DNA from: an uncultured Lachnospiraceae bacterium
Lineage (GTDB): Bacteria; Bacillota; Clostridia; Lachnospirales; Lachnospiraceae
Assembly (NCBI GenBank): GCA_904395885.1
Contig: CAJFOF010000008.1
Span: 1 to 64,000, forward strand
Reading direction: 5' to 3'
DNA length: 64,000 nucleotides
Shown: one piece after another, positions 43,236 to 53,600 of the stretch
Layout: each line of letters begins with the position of its first letter
How positions within the stretch are numbered: the first letter of the stretch is position 1
Translations under genes and position numbers: made by a program
Notes under the pieces: generated by a model
Databases searched by the model: none
What the model saw: the letters and a program-made list of their open reading frames with translations, nothing else
What the model was told of the DNA's origin: nothing

Positions 43236-45827
43236 TTATTCCGTGTATGCAATCAGACGTTCATTTTCCTCCGATACATCAATCACGATCGTATTTCCGG
43301 CCCGCACACCATCATTTAAAATCAAACGGGCAGCAAGGGTTTCTACGTTTTTCTGCAGATACCGCTTTAACGGCCGTGCACCATATACCGGGTCATAACC
43401 TCTTTCTGTCACAAAATTCTTTGCCTCATCTGTCAGCTCTATCTTAATCTCCCTGTCTGCCAGACGTTTGTTCACATCAGCGATCAGCAGGTCTACAATT
43501 CCGCCAATATTTTCTTTCGTCAAAGGTTTAAAGAGAATTGTTTCATCGAGACGATTCAAAAATTCCGGTCTGAAATGAGCTCGCAGATCATTCATAACCA
43601 AGGCTTCAGCCTCTGGTTTGATATTGCCGTCATGGTCGATTCCTTCCAGCAAATACTGAGAACCAATATTTGAGGTCATAATCAGAATCGTATTCTTAAA
43701 GTCTACCGTCTTGCCCATTGAGTCCGTAATCCGTCCGTCATCCAGCACCTGAAGCAATACGTTAAACACATCCGGATGGGCTTTCTCAACCTCATCGAAC
43801 AATACTACTGAATAGGGTTTTCTCCGGACTGCTTCTGTAAGCTGACCGCCTTCCTCATATCCCACATATCCTGGAGGCGCGCCAATCAGTCTGGCCACAG
43901 AATGCTTCTCCATATATTCGCTCATGTCAATACGGATCATATTCGATTCATCGTCAAACAGCGCTTCCGCCAGAGCCTTGGCCAACTCCGTCTTGCCGAC
44001 ACCGGTAGGCCCTAAGAACAGGAAGGAACCGATGGGTTTCGTCGGATCTTTAATGCCAGCCTTGGATCGAATAATTGCTTCTGTTACTTTCTCAACACCC
44101 TCGTCCTGGCCAATAACCCGTTTATGAAGAACCTCATCCAGATGAAGGGTCTTACTCCTCTCGCTCTCCGTCAGCTTTGCCACAGGAATACCAGTCCACC
44201 GTGAAATAATCCTGGCGATTTCGTCTTCTGAAACGCTTTCGTGAACCAGGCTCATATCCTGACTGCGAACCTTTTCTTCCTCAGCTTCCAGCTCTTTCTG
44301 AAGCTGTGGCAGCTTTCCGTATTGCAGTTCTGCGGCCTTATTCAGGTCGTACTTCTGCTGGGCATCCTGAATCTGGCGATTGACGGATTCTATCTCTTCC
44401 CGAAGGGAAGAAAGCCTCTCAACGCCGGCCTTTTCATTCTCCCATTGAGCCTTCTGAGCTGCAAATTTATCATGCAGTTCCGCCAATTCTTTCTGAAGAT
44501 TCGCCAGACGCTCCTGGCTCAAATGATCAGTCTCCTTTTTCAGGGCCGCTTCCTCAATCTCCATCTGCATGATTTTTCGGGATAATTCGTCCAGCTCTGC
44601 TGGCATGGAATCCATCTCTGTCTTGATGAGAGCGCAGGCTTCATCTACCAAGTCGATAGCCTTATCCGGCAGGAAGCGATCGCTGATATAACGATCTGAC
44701 AAAACCGCTGCGGAGACTAAAGCCGAGTCGTTGATCTTGACGCCATGGAATACTTCGTAACGCTCTTTCAGCCCCCTCAGGATAGAAATCGTGTCTTCCA
44801 CTGTCGGCTCGTCGACCATAACCGGCTGAAACCGCCGTTCCAGGGCTGCATCTTTTTCGATATATTTCCGATACTCATCTAGCGTAGTAGCGCCGATACA
44901 GTGAAGTTCCCCTCTTGCCAGCATGGGCTTCAGCATGTTTCCGGCGTCCATTGAGCCTTCTGTCTTGCCGGCTCCCACGATTGTATGCAGCTCGTCAATA
45001 AACAGAATAATCTGTCCTTCGCTCTTCTTTACTTCCTCCAGAACGGCTTTCAGACGCTCCTCAAATTCGCCCCGATATTTGGCACCTGCCACCAATGACC
45101 CCATATCCAACGCGAACAATTTTTTGTCTTTCAGTCCCTGAGGCACATCCCCACGGACGATTCTCTGTGCAAGTCCTTCTACCACAGCAGTTTTGCCGAC
45201 GCCGGGTTCTCCGATCAGAACCGGATTGTTCTTCGTCTTTCTGGACAAAATGCGAACCACATTCCGGATCTCGCTGTCTCGGCCGATTACAGGATCTAGT
45301 TTCTGTTCCCTTGCCCTTTCCACCAAATCATATCCATACTTGGACAGGGTATCGTACGTTGCCTCCGGATTGTCGCTGACAACTCTCTGATTGCCTCTGA
45401 CTGTAGACAGCGCCTGGAGAAAAGACTCCCGCGTAATATTGTAAAGCCGGAACAATTCCTTAATTGTCTTGTCCGGCTGCTTCAACATCGCCAAAAACAG
45501 GTGCTCCACAGATACGTATTCATCGCCCATAGCTTTGGCTTCGTCCTCCGCACTGATCAGGACTTTGTTTAAATCATTGCTGACATAAAGCTGACCTCCT
45601 CCGCTCACTTTGGGAAGCTTTTCCAATGCTTTCTGGACTTCATCCATAAACAGCTCTTTCTGAATACCCATCTTGGTGATCAGCTTCACAATCAGGCTGT
45701 CCTCCAATGTCAGCAAGCTGTAAAGTAAGTGCTCCTGTTCCATCTGCTGGTTTCCATATTCATAAGCCAGCTTTTCACACCCCTGGACAGCCTCAACAGA
45801 TTTCTGAGTAAATTTATTAATATTCAT
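43236..45827 (-). CDS. clpB: ATP-dependent disaggregase/chaperone ClpB
   Basis: Hexameric Hsp100 that disaggregates proteins with DnaK. The 863 residues match ClpB. The N-domain is followed by AAA-1 (Walker A GEPGVGKT at 206-213), the coiled-coil M-domain ([17 protein letters not shown] through [10 protein letters not shown], about 400-530) and AAA-2 (Walker A GPTGVGKT, with [20 protein letters not shown]). It carries no ClpP-binding IGF loop, consistent with ClpB. It has its own promoter overlapped by a CIRCE element, which predicts HrcA repression under normal growth. Confidence 0.97.
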   Translation of the reverse strand: MNINKFTQKSVEAVQGCEKLAYEYGNQQMEQEHLLYSLLTLEDSLIVKLITKMGIQKELFMDEVQKALEKLPKVSGGGQLYVSNDLNKVLISAEDEAKAMGDEYVSVEHLFLAMLKQPDKTIKELFRLYNITRESFLQALSTVRGNQRVVSDNPEATYDTLSKYGYDLVERAREQKLDPVIGRDSEIRNVVRILSRKTKNNPVLIGEPGVGKTAVVEGLAQRIVRGDVPQGLKDKKLFALDMGSLVAGAKYRGEFEERLKAVLEEVKKSEGQIILFIDELHTIVGAGKTEGSMDAGNMLKPMLARGELHCIGATTLDEYRKYIEKDAALERRFQPVMVDEPTVEDTISILRGLKERYEVFHGVKINDSALVSAAVLSDRYISDRFLPDKAIDLVDEACALIKTEMDSMPAELDELSRKIMQMEIEEAALKKETDHLSQERLANLQKELAELHDKFAAQKAQWENEKAGVERLSSLREEIESVNRQIQDAQQKYDLNKAAELQYGKLPQLQKELEAEEEKVRSQDMSLVHESVSEDEIARIISRWTGIPVAKLTESERSKTLHLDEVLHKRVIGQDEGVEKVTEAIIRSKAGIKDPTKPIGSFLFLGPTGVGKTELAKALAEALFDDESNMIRIDMSEYMEKHSVARLIGAPPGYVGYEEGGQLTEAVRRKPYSVVLFDEVEKAHPDVFNVLLQVLDDGRITDSMGKTVDFKNTILIMTSNIGSQYLLEGIDHDGNIKPEAEALVMNDLRAHFRPEFLNRLDETILFKPLTKENIGGIVDLLIADVNKRLADREIKIELTDEAKNFVTERGYDPVYGARPLKRYLQKNVETLAARLILNDGVRAGNTIVIDVSEENERLIAYTE

Positions 45828-45878
45828 AGGCTCCTCCTTTCGGAACTTATAAAACGAATTCTTTTTTGTTCTATTCGT

Positions 45879-45907
45879 ACTATAACACCTATTATTAGCG
45901 CTGTCAA
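45879..45907 (-). promoter_or_regulatory. clpB promoter
   Basis: TTGACA (45902-45907), 17-base spacer and TATAGT (45879-45884) on the minus strand, a near-consensus promoter whose -35 lies inside the CIRCE. Confidence 0.85.
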
Positions 45908-45921
45908 GGGTCGAGTGCTAA
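45895..45921. promoter_or_regulatory. CIRCE operator (HrcA site)
   Basis: TTAGCGCTG-N9-GAGTGCTAA matches the CIRCE consensus TTAGCACTC-N9-GAGTGCTAA with a perfect right arm and two mismatches in the left. It overlaps the -35 box, which fits HrcA repression. Confidence 0.85.
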
Positions 45922-45954
45922 TTTTATATTTTTTTAATAAACCTATCCAACCAG

Positions 45955-47283
45955 CTATGCTAACTGCCGCATTTTTCGTTTTCCGTATCCTTTAAAGCGG
46001 AATCCAAACAGAATGGCTCTGAAGATCCAGTCTACAAACATTCCATACCAGACACCCATAATTCCCATATTCATGGCCATCACAAAGCAGTAGGCCAATC
46101 CAACCCGGAAAATCCACATGGAACTTACTGACACCAGCATCGTAAATTTAGCATCTAAGCTTGCTCTCAGAGCATTTGGAAGAGTAAACGCAATGGGCCA
46201 GATTACCATCGCAACGGCATGGGCTGTCATCATCATCCGGGCTTCCTCACCGGCAGCCGGAGACAAATTATAGATATTTACAATTTCTCCGCTTCCTAGA
46301 ACCATAATGGTACAGATCACCAGAAGACAGGCATAGTTTATCTTGATCAACAATTTTGTATAGCTCTTGGCCTGTTCAAATTCTCCTGCTCCGGCGCACT
46401 GCCCTACAATCGTAATCAGTCCCAGTCCAATTGCCTGCCCGGGAAGATACTGAAGCGTTACCAAGTTAGAGGCAACGGCATAGCTGGCCAGCGCCGTGGT
46501 GCCCAAAGAAGAGACAAGGCTTTGAAGAGTTAATTTTCCTATCTGAAAAATACTGTTCTCCAGTCCATTGGGAATCCCCACTGCCAGAATATTTTCGATC
46601 ATTTTGCGGTTTGGCTTCAAGTCCTTTGCGGATTTCAGACGGATCTCATTAGACGGCATTCTGATCAGCACCATCATAATAATCCCTGCTGTCATTCTGG
46701 ATATGAGAGTCGGATAGGCAACACCTTCAACTCCCATATGCAGTCCAAACACACATATTGCATTTCCCACCACATTAATGGCATTCATAAGCAGAGACAC
46801 CTGCATGGATACCTTAGAATTTCCCATAGAACGGTACAAAGCCGCACAGGAATTATACAAGGCAAGAAACGGATAGGAAGCCGCCGTGATCGCAAAATAG
46901 ATTTCAGCATTCCTCATTACCTCGGCTTCCACCCTTCCAAAAACCACGCTTAAAATCTGGCGATTCAACAGAAGTGCAAAAGCTGTCAGGGTTACTGACA
47001 GCAAAGTCGTTATGGAAATAAGCTGCCCGGCTGCCCGACATGCCTGATCAGGCTTCTGCTTGCCCAGATACTGGGCGGAAATCACTGCTCCTCCGGTAGC
47101 CAAAGCAGATAAAAGCTGGATGATTAAGATGTTAATAGAGTCCACCAGAGAAACTCCCGACACGGCAGCTTCCCCTACAGCCGCTACCATTACTACATCT
47201 GCCATACCAACCAGCACAGCCAGTATCTGCTCCACAACCAGAGGAGCCAACAATCTTACCAGATCTTTTCTGCTAAACATCAT
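45955..47283 (-). CDS. MATE family efflux transporter
   Basis: A 442-residue polytopic exporter with about 12 helices, resembling the DinF/NorM family (N-half FSRKDLVRLLAPLVVEQILA, second half IENILAVGIPNGLENSIF). The ATG at 47283 (followed by a second ATG) was preferred over the longer frame to 47379; GGGGATAAG is 12 bases upstream, rather far. Third MATE exporter in the window, distinct from the others in sequence. Substrate unknown. Confidence 0.85.
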   Translation of the reverse strand: MMFSRKDLVRLLAPLVVEQILAVLVGMADVVMVAAVGEAAVSGVSLVDSINILIIQLLSALATGGAVISAQYLGKQKPDQACRAAGQLISITTLLSVTLTAFALLLNRQILSVVFGRVEAEVMRNAEIYFAITAASYPFLALYNSCAALYRSMGNSKVSMQVSLLMNAINVVGNAICVFGLHMGVEGVAYPTLISRMTAGIIMMVLIRMPSNEIRLKSAKDLKPNRKMIENILAVGIPNGLENSIFQIGKLTLQSLVSSLGTTALASYAVASNLVTLQYLPGQAIGLGLITIVGQCAGAGEFEQAKSYTKLLIKINYACLLVICTIMVLGSGEIVNIYNLSPAAGEEARMMMTAHAVAMVIWPIAFTLPNALRASLDAKFTMLVSVSSMWIFRVGLAYCFVMAMNMGIMGVWYGMFVDWIFRAILFGFRFKGYGKRKMRQLA

Positions 47284-47445
47284 CTTTTTTCTTATCCCCT
47301 TTGTATTTACTATGAAAGCGTTAACCGTCAGCCGTAGGACTCTGCATGCGGAACGTTCTCTTTTCAGCCAGATTATCATACCATATATATCTAAATTAAA
47401 CTATCATAAAATTACAGAGCTGGTCGTTTTGAGTTATAAAAACTA

Positions 47446-47492
47446 AAAAAGCCGATTCCCCCTCTTGTAAATTCAAGGTTCCTCGGCTTTTC
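47446..47492 (-). terminator. Terminator after the lipoprotein gene
   Basis: The inverted repeat AAAAAGCCGA/TCGGCTTTT with a 27-base loop ends in a T-run on either strand and lies 45 bases after the lipoprotein stop. Confidence 0.7.
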
Positions 47493-47536
47493 TATATGTT
47501 TCTCCGTCTGCATCTCAACAGACAGATCTGTTTTTA

Positions 47537-48382
47537 TTATTCGAGACCAACTGCCGGAATTTCGTGTTCGGACAGGCTGCCTTCATAAATGATCGTAAGG
47601 GTGTCCCCCTCGCTGGCCATAGAGAAATCAGCGCCTTGGTCTACAAAATTAAAAATATTTCCGTCTGCTGTCTCCAGATCCACTCTTCCCTCGCTTACGG
47701 CACAAACCGTTCCAGTCAGAGTATTGACTGACGCTTCCTCGCTGTCGTACATATCAGAGGTAACTACCTTGACAGCCAGCCCCGGGTACTCCTCATCGCC
47801 CACATCTCCTAAATATGTGAGTCTCACTTCATCTCCAACGACCAGACCATTTTCTCCTGTTACCATCTGAGCGATCGCAGTAGAAAAATAATATGTCTGT
47901 CCGTCAGCTTCATCCGTTATCGCAATCGTATTCATCGTGGCATCTTCTACAACACCTGTCATCACAGGATCACCGGCTGCGTTTTCCTCCGCAACGGAAT
48001 AATAAATGTCAATTTCTGCCGCTTCCTGAACATCTGTCGAATCATCTACGTAAAACATAACAGATACTTCATCCCCGGCGCCCAAAGGGTAATCTCCGTT
48101 TACCGCCGCGTTAGAAATATCAAAAGTGACTTCCGTCCCGTCATCAGCATTTACCGTCATAGTCGTTTCATCTACCGATGCAACTATTCCGTCTACGTAG
48201 TCCTCTTCTCTCTCCGCCTCTGTCGTTTCCTCTTCTGTCGTCGTTTCCGCTTCAGTGGAAGTTTCTGTGACAGCCTCTGTCGTTGTTTCTGCAGCCACAG
48301 TCTCTTCGCTTCCGGAAGAGCACGCCGTCAGCCCTGTCATCAGGGCTATCGCCATAGCTAATACATACGTTTTTTTCATCAT
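47537..48382 (-). CDS. Acidic lipoprotein of unknown function
   Basis: A 281-residue secreted lipoprotein: signal peptide ends in LTAC (Cys about 20), followed by a Thr/Glu-rich linker (about 45 residues) and two similar acidic beta-rich repeats (GIVASVDETTMTVNADDG, TGVVEDATMNTIAITDEA, TGTVCAVSEGRVDLETADG). The three GTV/GIV-x-A-VDETT units resemble oligonucleotide-binding-like beta-barrels. No catalytic motif is seen. It is probably a cell-surface protein, with a stretch-type linker spanning the wall. The ATG at 48382 has GGAG eight bases upstream. Confidence 0.75.
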   Translation of the reverse strand: MMKKTYVLAMAIALMTGLTACSSGSEETVAAETTTEAVTETSTEAETTTEEETTEAEREEDYVDGIVASVDETTMTVNADDGTEVTFDISNAAVNGDYPLGAGDEVSVMFYVDDSTDVQEAAEIDIYYSVAEENAAGDPVMTGVVEDATMNTIAITDEADGQTYYFSTAIAQMVTGENGLVVGDEVRLTYLGDVGDEEYPGLAVKVVTSDMYDSEEASVNTLTGTVCAVSEGRVDLETADGNIFNFVDQGADFSMASEGDTLTIIYEGSLSEHEIPAVGLE

Positions 48383-48537
48383 AATCAACTCTCCTCATCT
48401 ATTATTCTAATCTTTCTCTGCTGTGTCTATTTTGTATTACGCTTTATCTTACTACATTTTTTAGAATAATACCATACCAATTTCTTAACAAAAAACGATG
48501 AGAAATCTTAATTTAATATGAAAGCTCTGCCCGTCCC

Positions 48538-49374
48538 TTATAACCTCTGTCCGAATTCTGTTATAGAATCTGTCACCAGTTGTTTAAACAACGGCGCAAC
48601 CCGATCCGCGGTTTCCTGAACCTCTTTATGACTCAAAGGCTGATCTGTCATGCCGCAGGCCAGGTTTGATATGCAGGAGATTCCGCAGATCTTCATTCCC
48701 ATATGGTTGGCGGCAACCGCTTCACAGGCAGTACTCATTCCCACAGCGTCTCCGCCTAAGATCCGGCTCAGCTTTACCTCCTGGGGCGATTCATATGCAG
48801 GCCCGGTGAACTGAACATAGACGCCTTCCTGGACCTTGATATTTCTTTTTGCCGCACACTCCTTAATAATATCTCTCAATTCTTTATCGTAAATCTGGCT
48901 CATGTCAGGAAATCTGGGGCCAAGTTCGTCAAGATTAGGACCGATCAGCGGTGACGGCACCAGACATGCGATCTGATCCCGGATAATCATAAAATCACCC
49001 GCCGCAAAGTCGTAGTTCACGCCCCCGGCTGCATTGGTCAGGAACAGGATTTCAGCTCCCATCATCTTCATCAGACGAATGGGAAGGACAACATCCGTCA
49101 TGGCATATCCTTCATAGTAGTGGACCCGTCCCTGCATAATTACAGTGGGTACGCCGTTTACACGGCCAAAGATAAAGCGCCCCTTATGTCCCGGAACCGT
49201 AGAAACCGGAAATCCTTCTATCGAATGGTAATCGATACTGCCCTCCACTTCTATTCCATCGGCATAATCCCCTAATCCTGATCCCAGAACCAGAGCCACT
49301 TTAGGAGTAAAAGGAATCTGACTGCGAATACTCTCATAACAGCGAACTAATTTATCATATACCTGATTCTTCAT
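48538..49374 (-). CDS. Purine nucleoside phosphorylase
   Basis: A 278-residue trimeric-type (NP-I family, PunA/DeoD-2-like) phosphorylase that converts purine nucleosides to base and (deoxy)ribose 1-phosphate. Phosphate-binding GSGLGD, the segment TNAAGGVN, GPAYESP and the AVGMSTACEAVAANHMG motif with the purine-contacting Glu are visible. The ATG at 49374 follows GGAAGGAG. It stands alone between a lipoprotein gene and an envelope protein gene, with a short upstream region and no purine riboswitch seen. Confidence 0.93.
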   Translation of the reverse strand: MKNQVYDKLVRCYESIRSQIPFTPKVALVLGSGLGDYADGIEVEGSIDYHSIEGFPVSTVPGHKGRFIFGRVNGVPTVIMQGRVHYYEGYAMTDVVLPIRLMKMMGAEILFLTNAAGGVNYDFAAGDFMIIRDQIACLVPSPLIGPNLDELGPRFPDMSQIYDKELRDIIKECAAKRNIKVQEGVYVQFTGPAYESPQEVKLSRILGGDAVGMSTACEAVAANHMGMKICGISCISNLACGMTDQPLSHKEVQETADRVAPLFKQLVTDSITEFGQRL

Positions 49375-49438
49375 ATACAATCTCCTTCCGATCATCGGTC
49401 TTTTCTTCTTTCACCATTATACCTGATGCAAAAGGTTT

Positions 49439-50557
49439 TCACAAGAAGTACTTTCTCTTCCGCCACCATCCGGCTAAAAGCGCCGCTGCTGTAAGACCGC
49501 CTCCCAGAAGAGTCTGCCAGGAAATCAATATTGATGTTTTCTGATAGATCCACTCCTCAGCCTGCTTCGCCTGCTCTGTAAAAGCTCTGGCCGCCGCTGC
49601 CGCCCGTTTCACAAAAGCCGTCTCTGACGGATGAAAAGCCGGAGGCGGCTCTTGACTATCTTGCAGCACCCCTTCTGTCTCTGCAGACACCCGGCCTGTA
49701 TCTTGCAGAGTATCCTCTGCGGCCTCTTTCCCCAATTCTTGTATGTCAGCCAAATCAGGAAGCGGGACATCCGGCAATTCCTCCTGCTCTTCAGAGGGCG
49801 CCAAAGATTCTTCGCCCAGACCAGAGGGTTGTGTGCTATACAGCGAATCGGCCGCTGTTTCAGAAGTTCTAAAATAAACTCTCCCCACATACGATACCTG
49901 GTAATCTGTCAGCTTTCTAAGGCCAAAAGCTCTGGCGTTCCGATAGGCAATTCCATAATCATCCAAGTAGCGCTCCCCTGCCCACTCGAAGCCTGTGATT
50001 CTGTGATCCTCTTCCGCTGCTCCAATCAGTCCCAGCAGCTCTGTTTCATATCCCTTCAAAGGCGGCGGCCCTTCCTGATGAGGAATGCGTTTTCCCGCCA
50101 ATTCATAGGTTTCTGCCCCATAAGCCCTGAACGTAAGGATCATGGAAAAATCCTCCGCCCATACACTAACAGGCTCTCCGTTTTCTTTTAAAACTGGCTC
50201 CGCTTTTGATAAGGTCAGTCTGCCGATCCCCTCCAGTCCCCGGGCTTCATCCCTGGTCTGTACCCCGATCTCGCCGGGTATTTCTCCGGGAAATTCTACC
50301 TTCTCATATATGACCGTGCGAACTGCTTCAGCGCTTCTCCCGCCGTCTTCCTGGCGAAAGTCGTGAAATTCCTCTTTGACAACCCTGCCGCTGGTCTTCC
50401 ATTCTTCTTCCCTCGGTTCGTAAAGTCCGGTGATACAGCCTACCAGAAGTTCAGCCGGAGGCAGGCGTTCCTCCTCCCCGTAAGATGCAGGAACCGGGTG
50501 AATCCACAGCAAGGATAAAACAGCGCCCACTGCTATAATTTGCTTTATTTTCTTCAA
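49439..50557 (-). CDS. Secreted, membrane-anchored hypothetical protein
   Basis: A 372-residue protein of unknown family. It has a signal peptide (residues 1 to about 27), a beta-rich domain (about 40-245) with alternating charged strands, a Pro/Glu/Gln-rich linker (about 245-310), a short helical region and a C-terminal helix (about 348-365) ending in WWRKRKYFL, a sortase-independent membrane-retention pattern. The start is a TTG at 50557, after AGAAGGTG. It is driven by its own promoter within the inverted repeat at 50608-50647 and follows the GLUG/MMPL module, with which it may act. Confidence 0.65.
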   Translation of the reverse strand: MKKIKQIIAVGAVLSLLWIHPVPASYGEEERLPPAELLVGCITGLYEPREEEWKTSGRVVKEEFHDFRQEDGGRSAEAVRTVIYEKVEFPGEIPGEIGVQTRDEARGLEGIGRLTLSKAEPVLKENGEPVSVWAEDFSMILTFRAYGAETYELAGKRIPHQEGPPPLKGYETELLGLIGAAEEDHRITGFEWAGERYLDDYGIAYRNARAFGLRKLTDYQVSYVGRVYFRTSETAADSLYSTQPSGLGEESLAPSEEQEELPDVPLPDLADIQELGKEAAEDTLQDTGRVSAETEGVLQDSQEPPPAFHPSETAFVKRAAAAARAFTEQAKQAEEWIYQKTSILISWQTLLGGGLTAAALLAGWWRKRKYFL

Positions 50558-50607
50558 TTAACACCTTCTCTGGAAATATTATGTCTGAGCAGACGGGAAA
50601 ACAATAG

Positions 50608-50647
50608 AATCCTCTGATAGGACATATTATAGCCCTATCAGAGGATT
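50608..50647. terminator. Perfect 14-bp inverted repeat: terminator and candidate operator
   Basis: AATCCTCTGATAGG pairs perfectly with CCTATCAGAGGATT, 12-base loop. On the minus strand it lies three bases after the large surface-protein stop and leads to a weak T-tract. The loop contains the -10 box (TATAAT) of the next gene, so it may also serve as an operator. Confidence 0.75.
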
Positions 50648-50654
50648 TTTTCAA
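50626..50654 (-). promoter_or_regulatory. Promoter of the secreted hypothetical protein gene
   Basis: TTGAAA (50649-50654), 17-base spacer and TATAAT (50626-50631). The -35 overlaps the stop codon of the upstream gene and the -10 is in the inverted repeat. Confidence 0.8.
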
Positions 50655-53600
50655 GCACTTTTTCGCGTTTTTCTGCGTCGCATTAACCAGACAGCAGCTC
50701 CGCCGCAGAGAATCGTCAGCACTGCCAGCAAAGCTGCAAGTTTTGCCGGTTCCGCCGTCCGAAGACTACTGTTCTCCGCTTTTAACACAAACGAAGGCCC
50801 TGCCTGAAATACAAGACAGCTTCCATCTTCCAGGCTCTCCAACTCTGTCTCTCCCTCGTCTGTGACCAGGCTGAGAGAAGTCGTTTTCCACCCTTTCGGC
50901 GGTGCAAAGCGAATGTTATACGGTCCTTCCCCTGCGTTCTCCAAAGATACTTTCCACAGCTCCTCATTTTCTGCTTCTCCTGTTTTCTCAGCGGTAAGAA
51001 CAGCTTTTCCATCAAATATCCCTTCCGCCAGAAAAACTGGATGTACATGATCCCTCATTTCACTGCTGGCAATTGTAGTAGAATACGGAGTATAAGCAGC
51101 CTCTATCACATGGTCAAATGTCACGGAATCTTCTCCGATATCCTCCCATTCCCCATAGTATCCTTCTTTTTCCGGAACCTCCGGCGCCGGGTGGTCTGAA
51201 ACTGGCTGGCCATATGAGTAGGTGTCTTCCCGAATCACCTTCTCATCAGCCACATATGTTACCGTAAAATGGTGAAACGGCTCCGGAACACCTTCTGTCT
51301 CCATCAGAGAGACATAGGAGACCGGCTCCGCCTTTCCTGAGTAACTGATTCCATCCACACCTGCAAGGCCATCTCCCGTAAAACGGTTTCTCTCCAGAGC
51401 GCCTTCCCTGTCCCAGTCTCCGGCGATAGCTCCCAGAAAACTGTCGGCATTTTCTGCCATTACCATAGCTGTACAGTCATATATCCGCAGTCCAAATCCG
51501 GCAATCCCTCCTACGTAATCTTTCCCGGAAATCACACATTTTGACCAGCACCGTCTGATTGTAGAATCAGACCTGCCTGCAATCCCTCCTACGTAATTTC
51601 CATCACTGCTCTCTGCTCTGCCATAGTTTTCACAGTCCAGAACATAGCCCAGATCCATCCGTCCGACGATGCCTCCGGAGCCATCCTTCTTAGCCGAAAC
51701 GGCTCCCTGATTGGTACATGCCTGAAGAATCGCCCTGGTTTCATAATGAAATTGAAAAGATTCTGTCCCGATATGGGCAATATCATCTTCCGGATCCAGA
51801 GCATATTCGATTCCCATAGCTCCCGCAATTCCGCCTGTATTAATGTCTCCTTCCACTTCGCCGAAATTGACACAGGCTTTTGCCTTCCCTAAGGTTGTAT
51901 TTTCTATCTCTTCCTCTGACACATCCTCCCACAGCTCCTGATCTTTACCATCCTGAATCTCATGAAAGGCGTCTATGATGATATCCACAATCCTGCCAAA
52001 CTGAGTCTCCAGGTTCCGCAGATCGTTTTCCAGCGTGTCTCCTGTCCCCGACAGTTCTTCCCGCAGAAGATCCATTTGCTCTCCGATTCCAGAAACAGCA
52101 CTGTGGACATTATCGCCCGCATCCCGATATTCCTCTCCGATTGGATCCAGTTCCAGCGTCTCTCTTTCTGCCAGTTCCCAGAGAGTATCGTACAGTTCCT
52201 TCGCTACCTGGCCTGCGTCCCATGCAGCTCCTTCCAGGGCATCCATAGCCAGAGCTGCGCCGGAAGCTCCGTCCCCCAATCCCCCTGAAGTATGGGACAG
52301 ATCGAGAAGAGCGTCTTTTAGCTGAGTGACAGACTGTACTACCTTTTCCCGCGCCTGTGCAAATATCTGGCTGGAAGAAGCTATGGTTTTAAACTGCTCC
52401 ACTACCACCGTCCAGTCCAGCTCTGTATTTGCCATAGTCAAAACAATGCCTTTTCCCAGTTGAACCAGGCCTTGTGAGGACTCCTCAAGACCAGCCGCCA
52501 GCATTTCCAGAGCACCGCGGATCTCTTCATTGTTTCCTTCCTCAGGCAACGCAGTAATCAATTTTCTGGCCGCAGCACTGATCTTCTGTTCGGCCTCTGC
52601 CAACTGAGTCATCCCCTGTTCCAGCATGGCCGCCGCCTGAGCCGCCGCCTCGCTATCCTCTGTTTTCCAGGCGTCTGAAAGGGATGCCAGAGCCTCTTTT
52701 ATAACTGCAAGCCCCTCTTTTCCCTGAATTCCTGCTTCTTTTACAGACTGTACCATTTCTGCCAGACCGCTGATTCCATCCGCACCGATATCCAGCGCAT
52801 CCCCAACTTCCTCCATACTCTGTTCCAGCAGATCAAAGCTGTCAGAAATTTCTTCCATGACAGACTCCCCGTTGGCAGCAGCCATTTCCATTCCGTCCAG
52901 CGCTTCTCCCACCATATCGGCAGCATCGTTGATTGCTTCGATTCCCTGATCCGCTTTGTCAACTGTCATTTGTGCCAGATCGTACACGCTGTCTGATGCC
53001 GCATCTGCATAATTGGAAATCTGTTCCAGTCTGGCCGATACCGCATCTCCATTTGACTGCGCGTGGTTTAGGGCCTGATCCACCAGGGTATCAAGAGTTT
53101 CCATCTCACTCTCCAACTGCCCGATGGTGTCTTCAGAAAAGATCAGAAGAACATTGGGAGCCATTTGGCCTGTCACTCCTCCTACATCTTTTCGCCCCAT
53201 AATCCGGCCCTCATTGACGCAATCATTCAGATAACCAACCGAACGTCCCGCTATACCGCCCACATTATAGCCTACATGAGCGTAGCCAATCTCACCTGTA
53301 TTGCGGCATCCTTCCAGAATGCCCGATGAGTACCCGGCAATTCCGCCTGTATCGGTGGTAGTATCCAGAATCTCTGTCCCGTTGATCTCATCTATAGATT
53401 CTTCCAGGCTGAAGCCGGTCTCCTCGTGTATCGTATTGACCGCACTTTCATTCACGCTGCCCGATATCGTTCCCAGGTTTTTCCCGGAAATCCCGCCTGT
53501 AGCTTCCTCTCCCAGAACAATTCCCGCTGAGCTGCTGTCCAAAATTCTTCCAGCCGTTTCATTAATCCCGGCAATCCCTCCTACCGTCTGCTTTCCTTCT

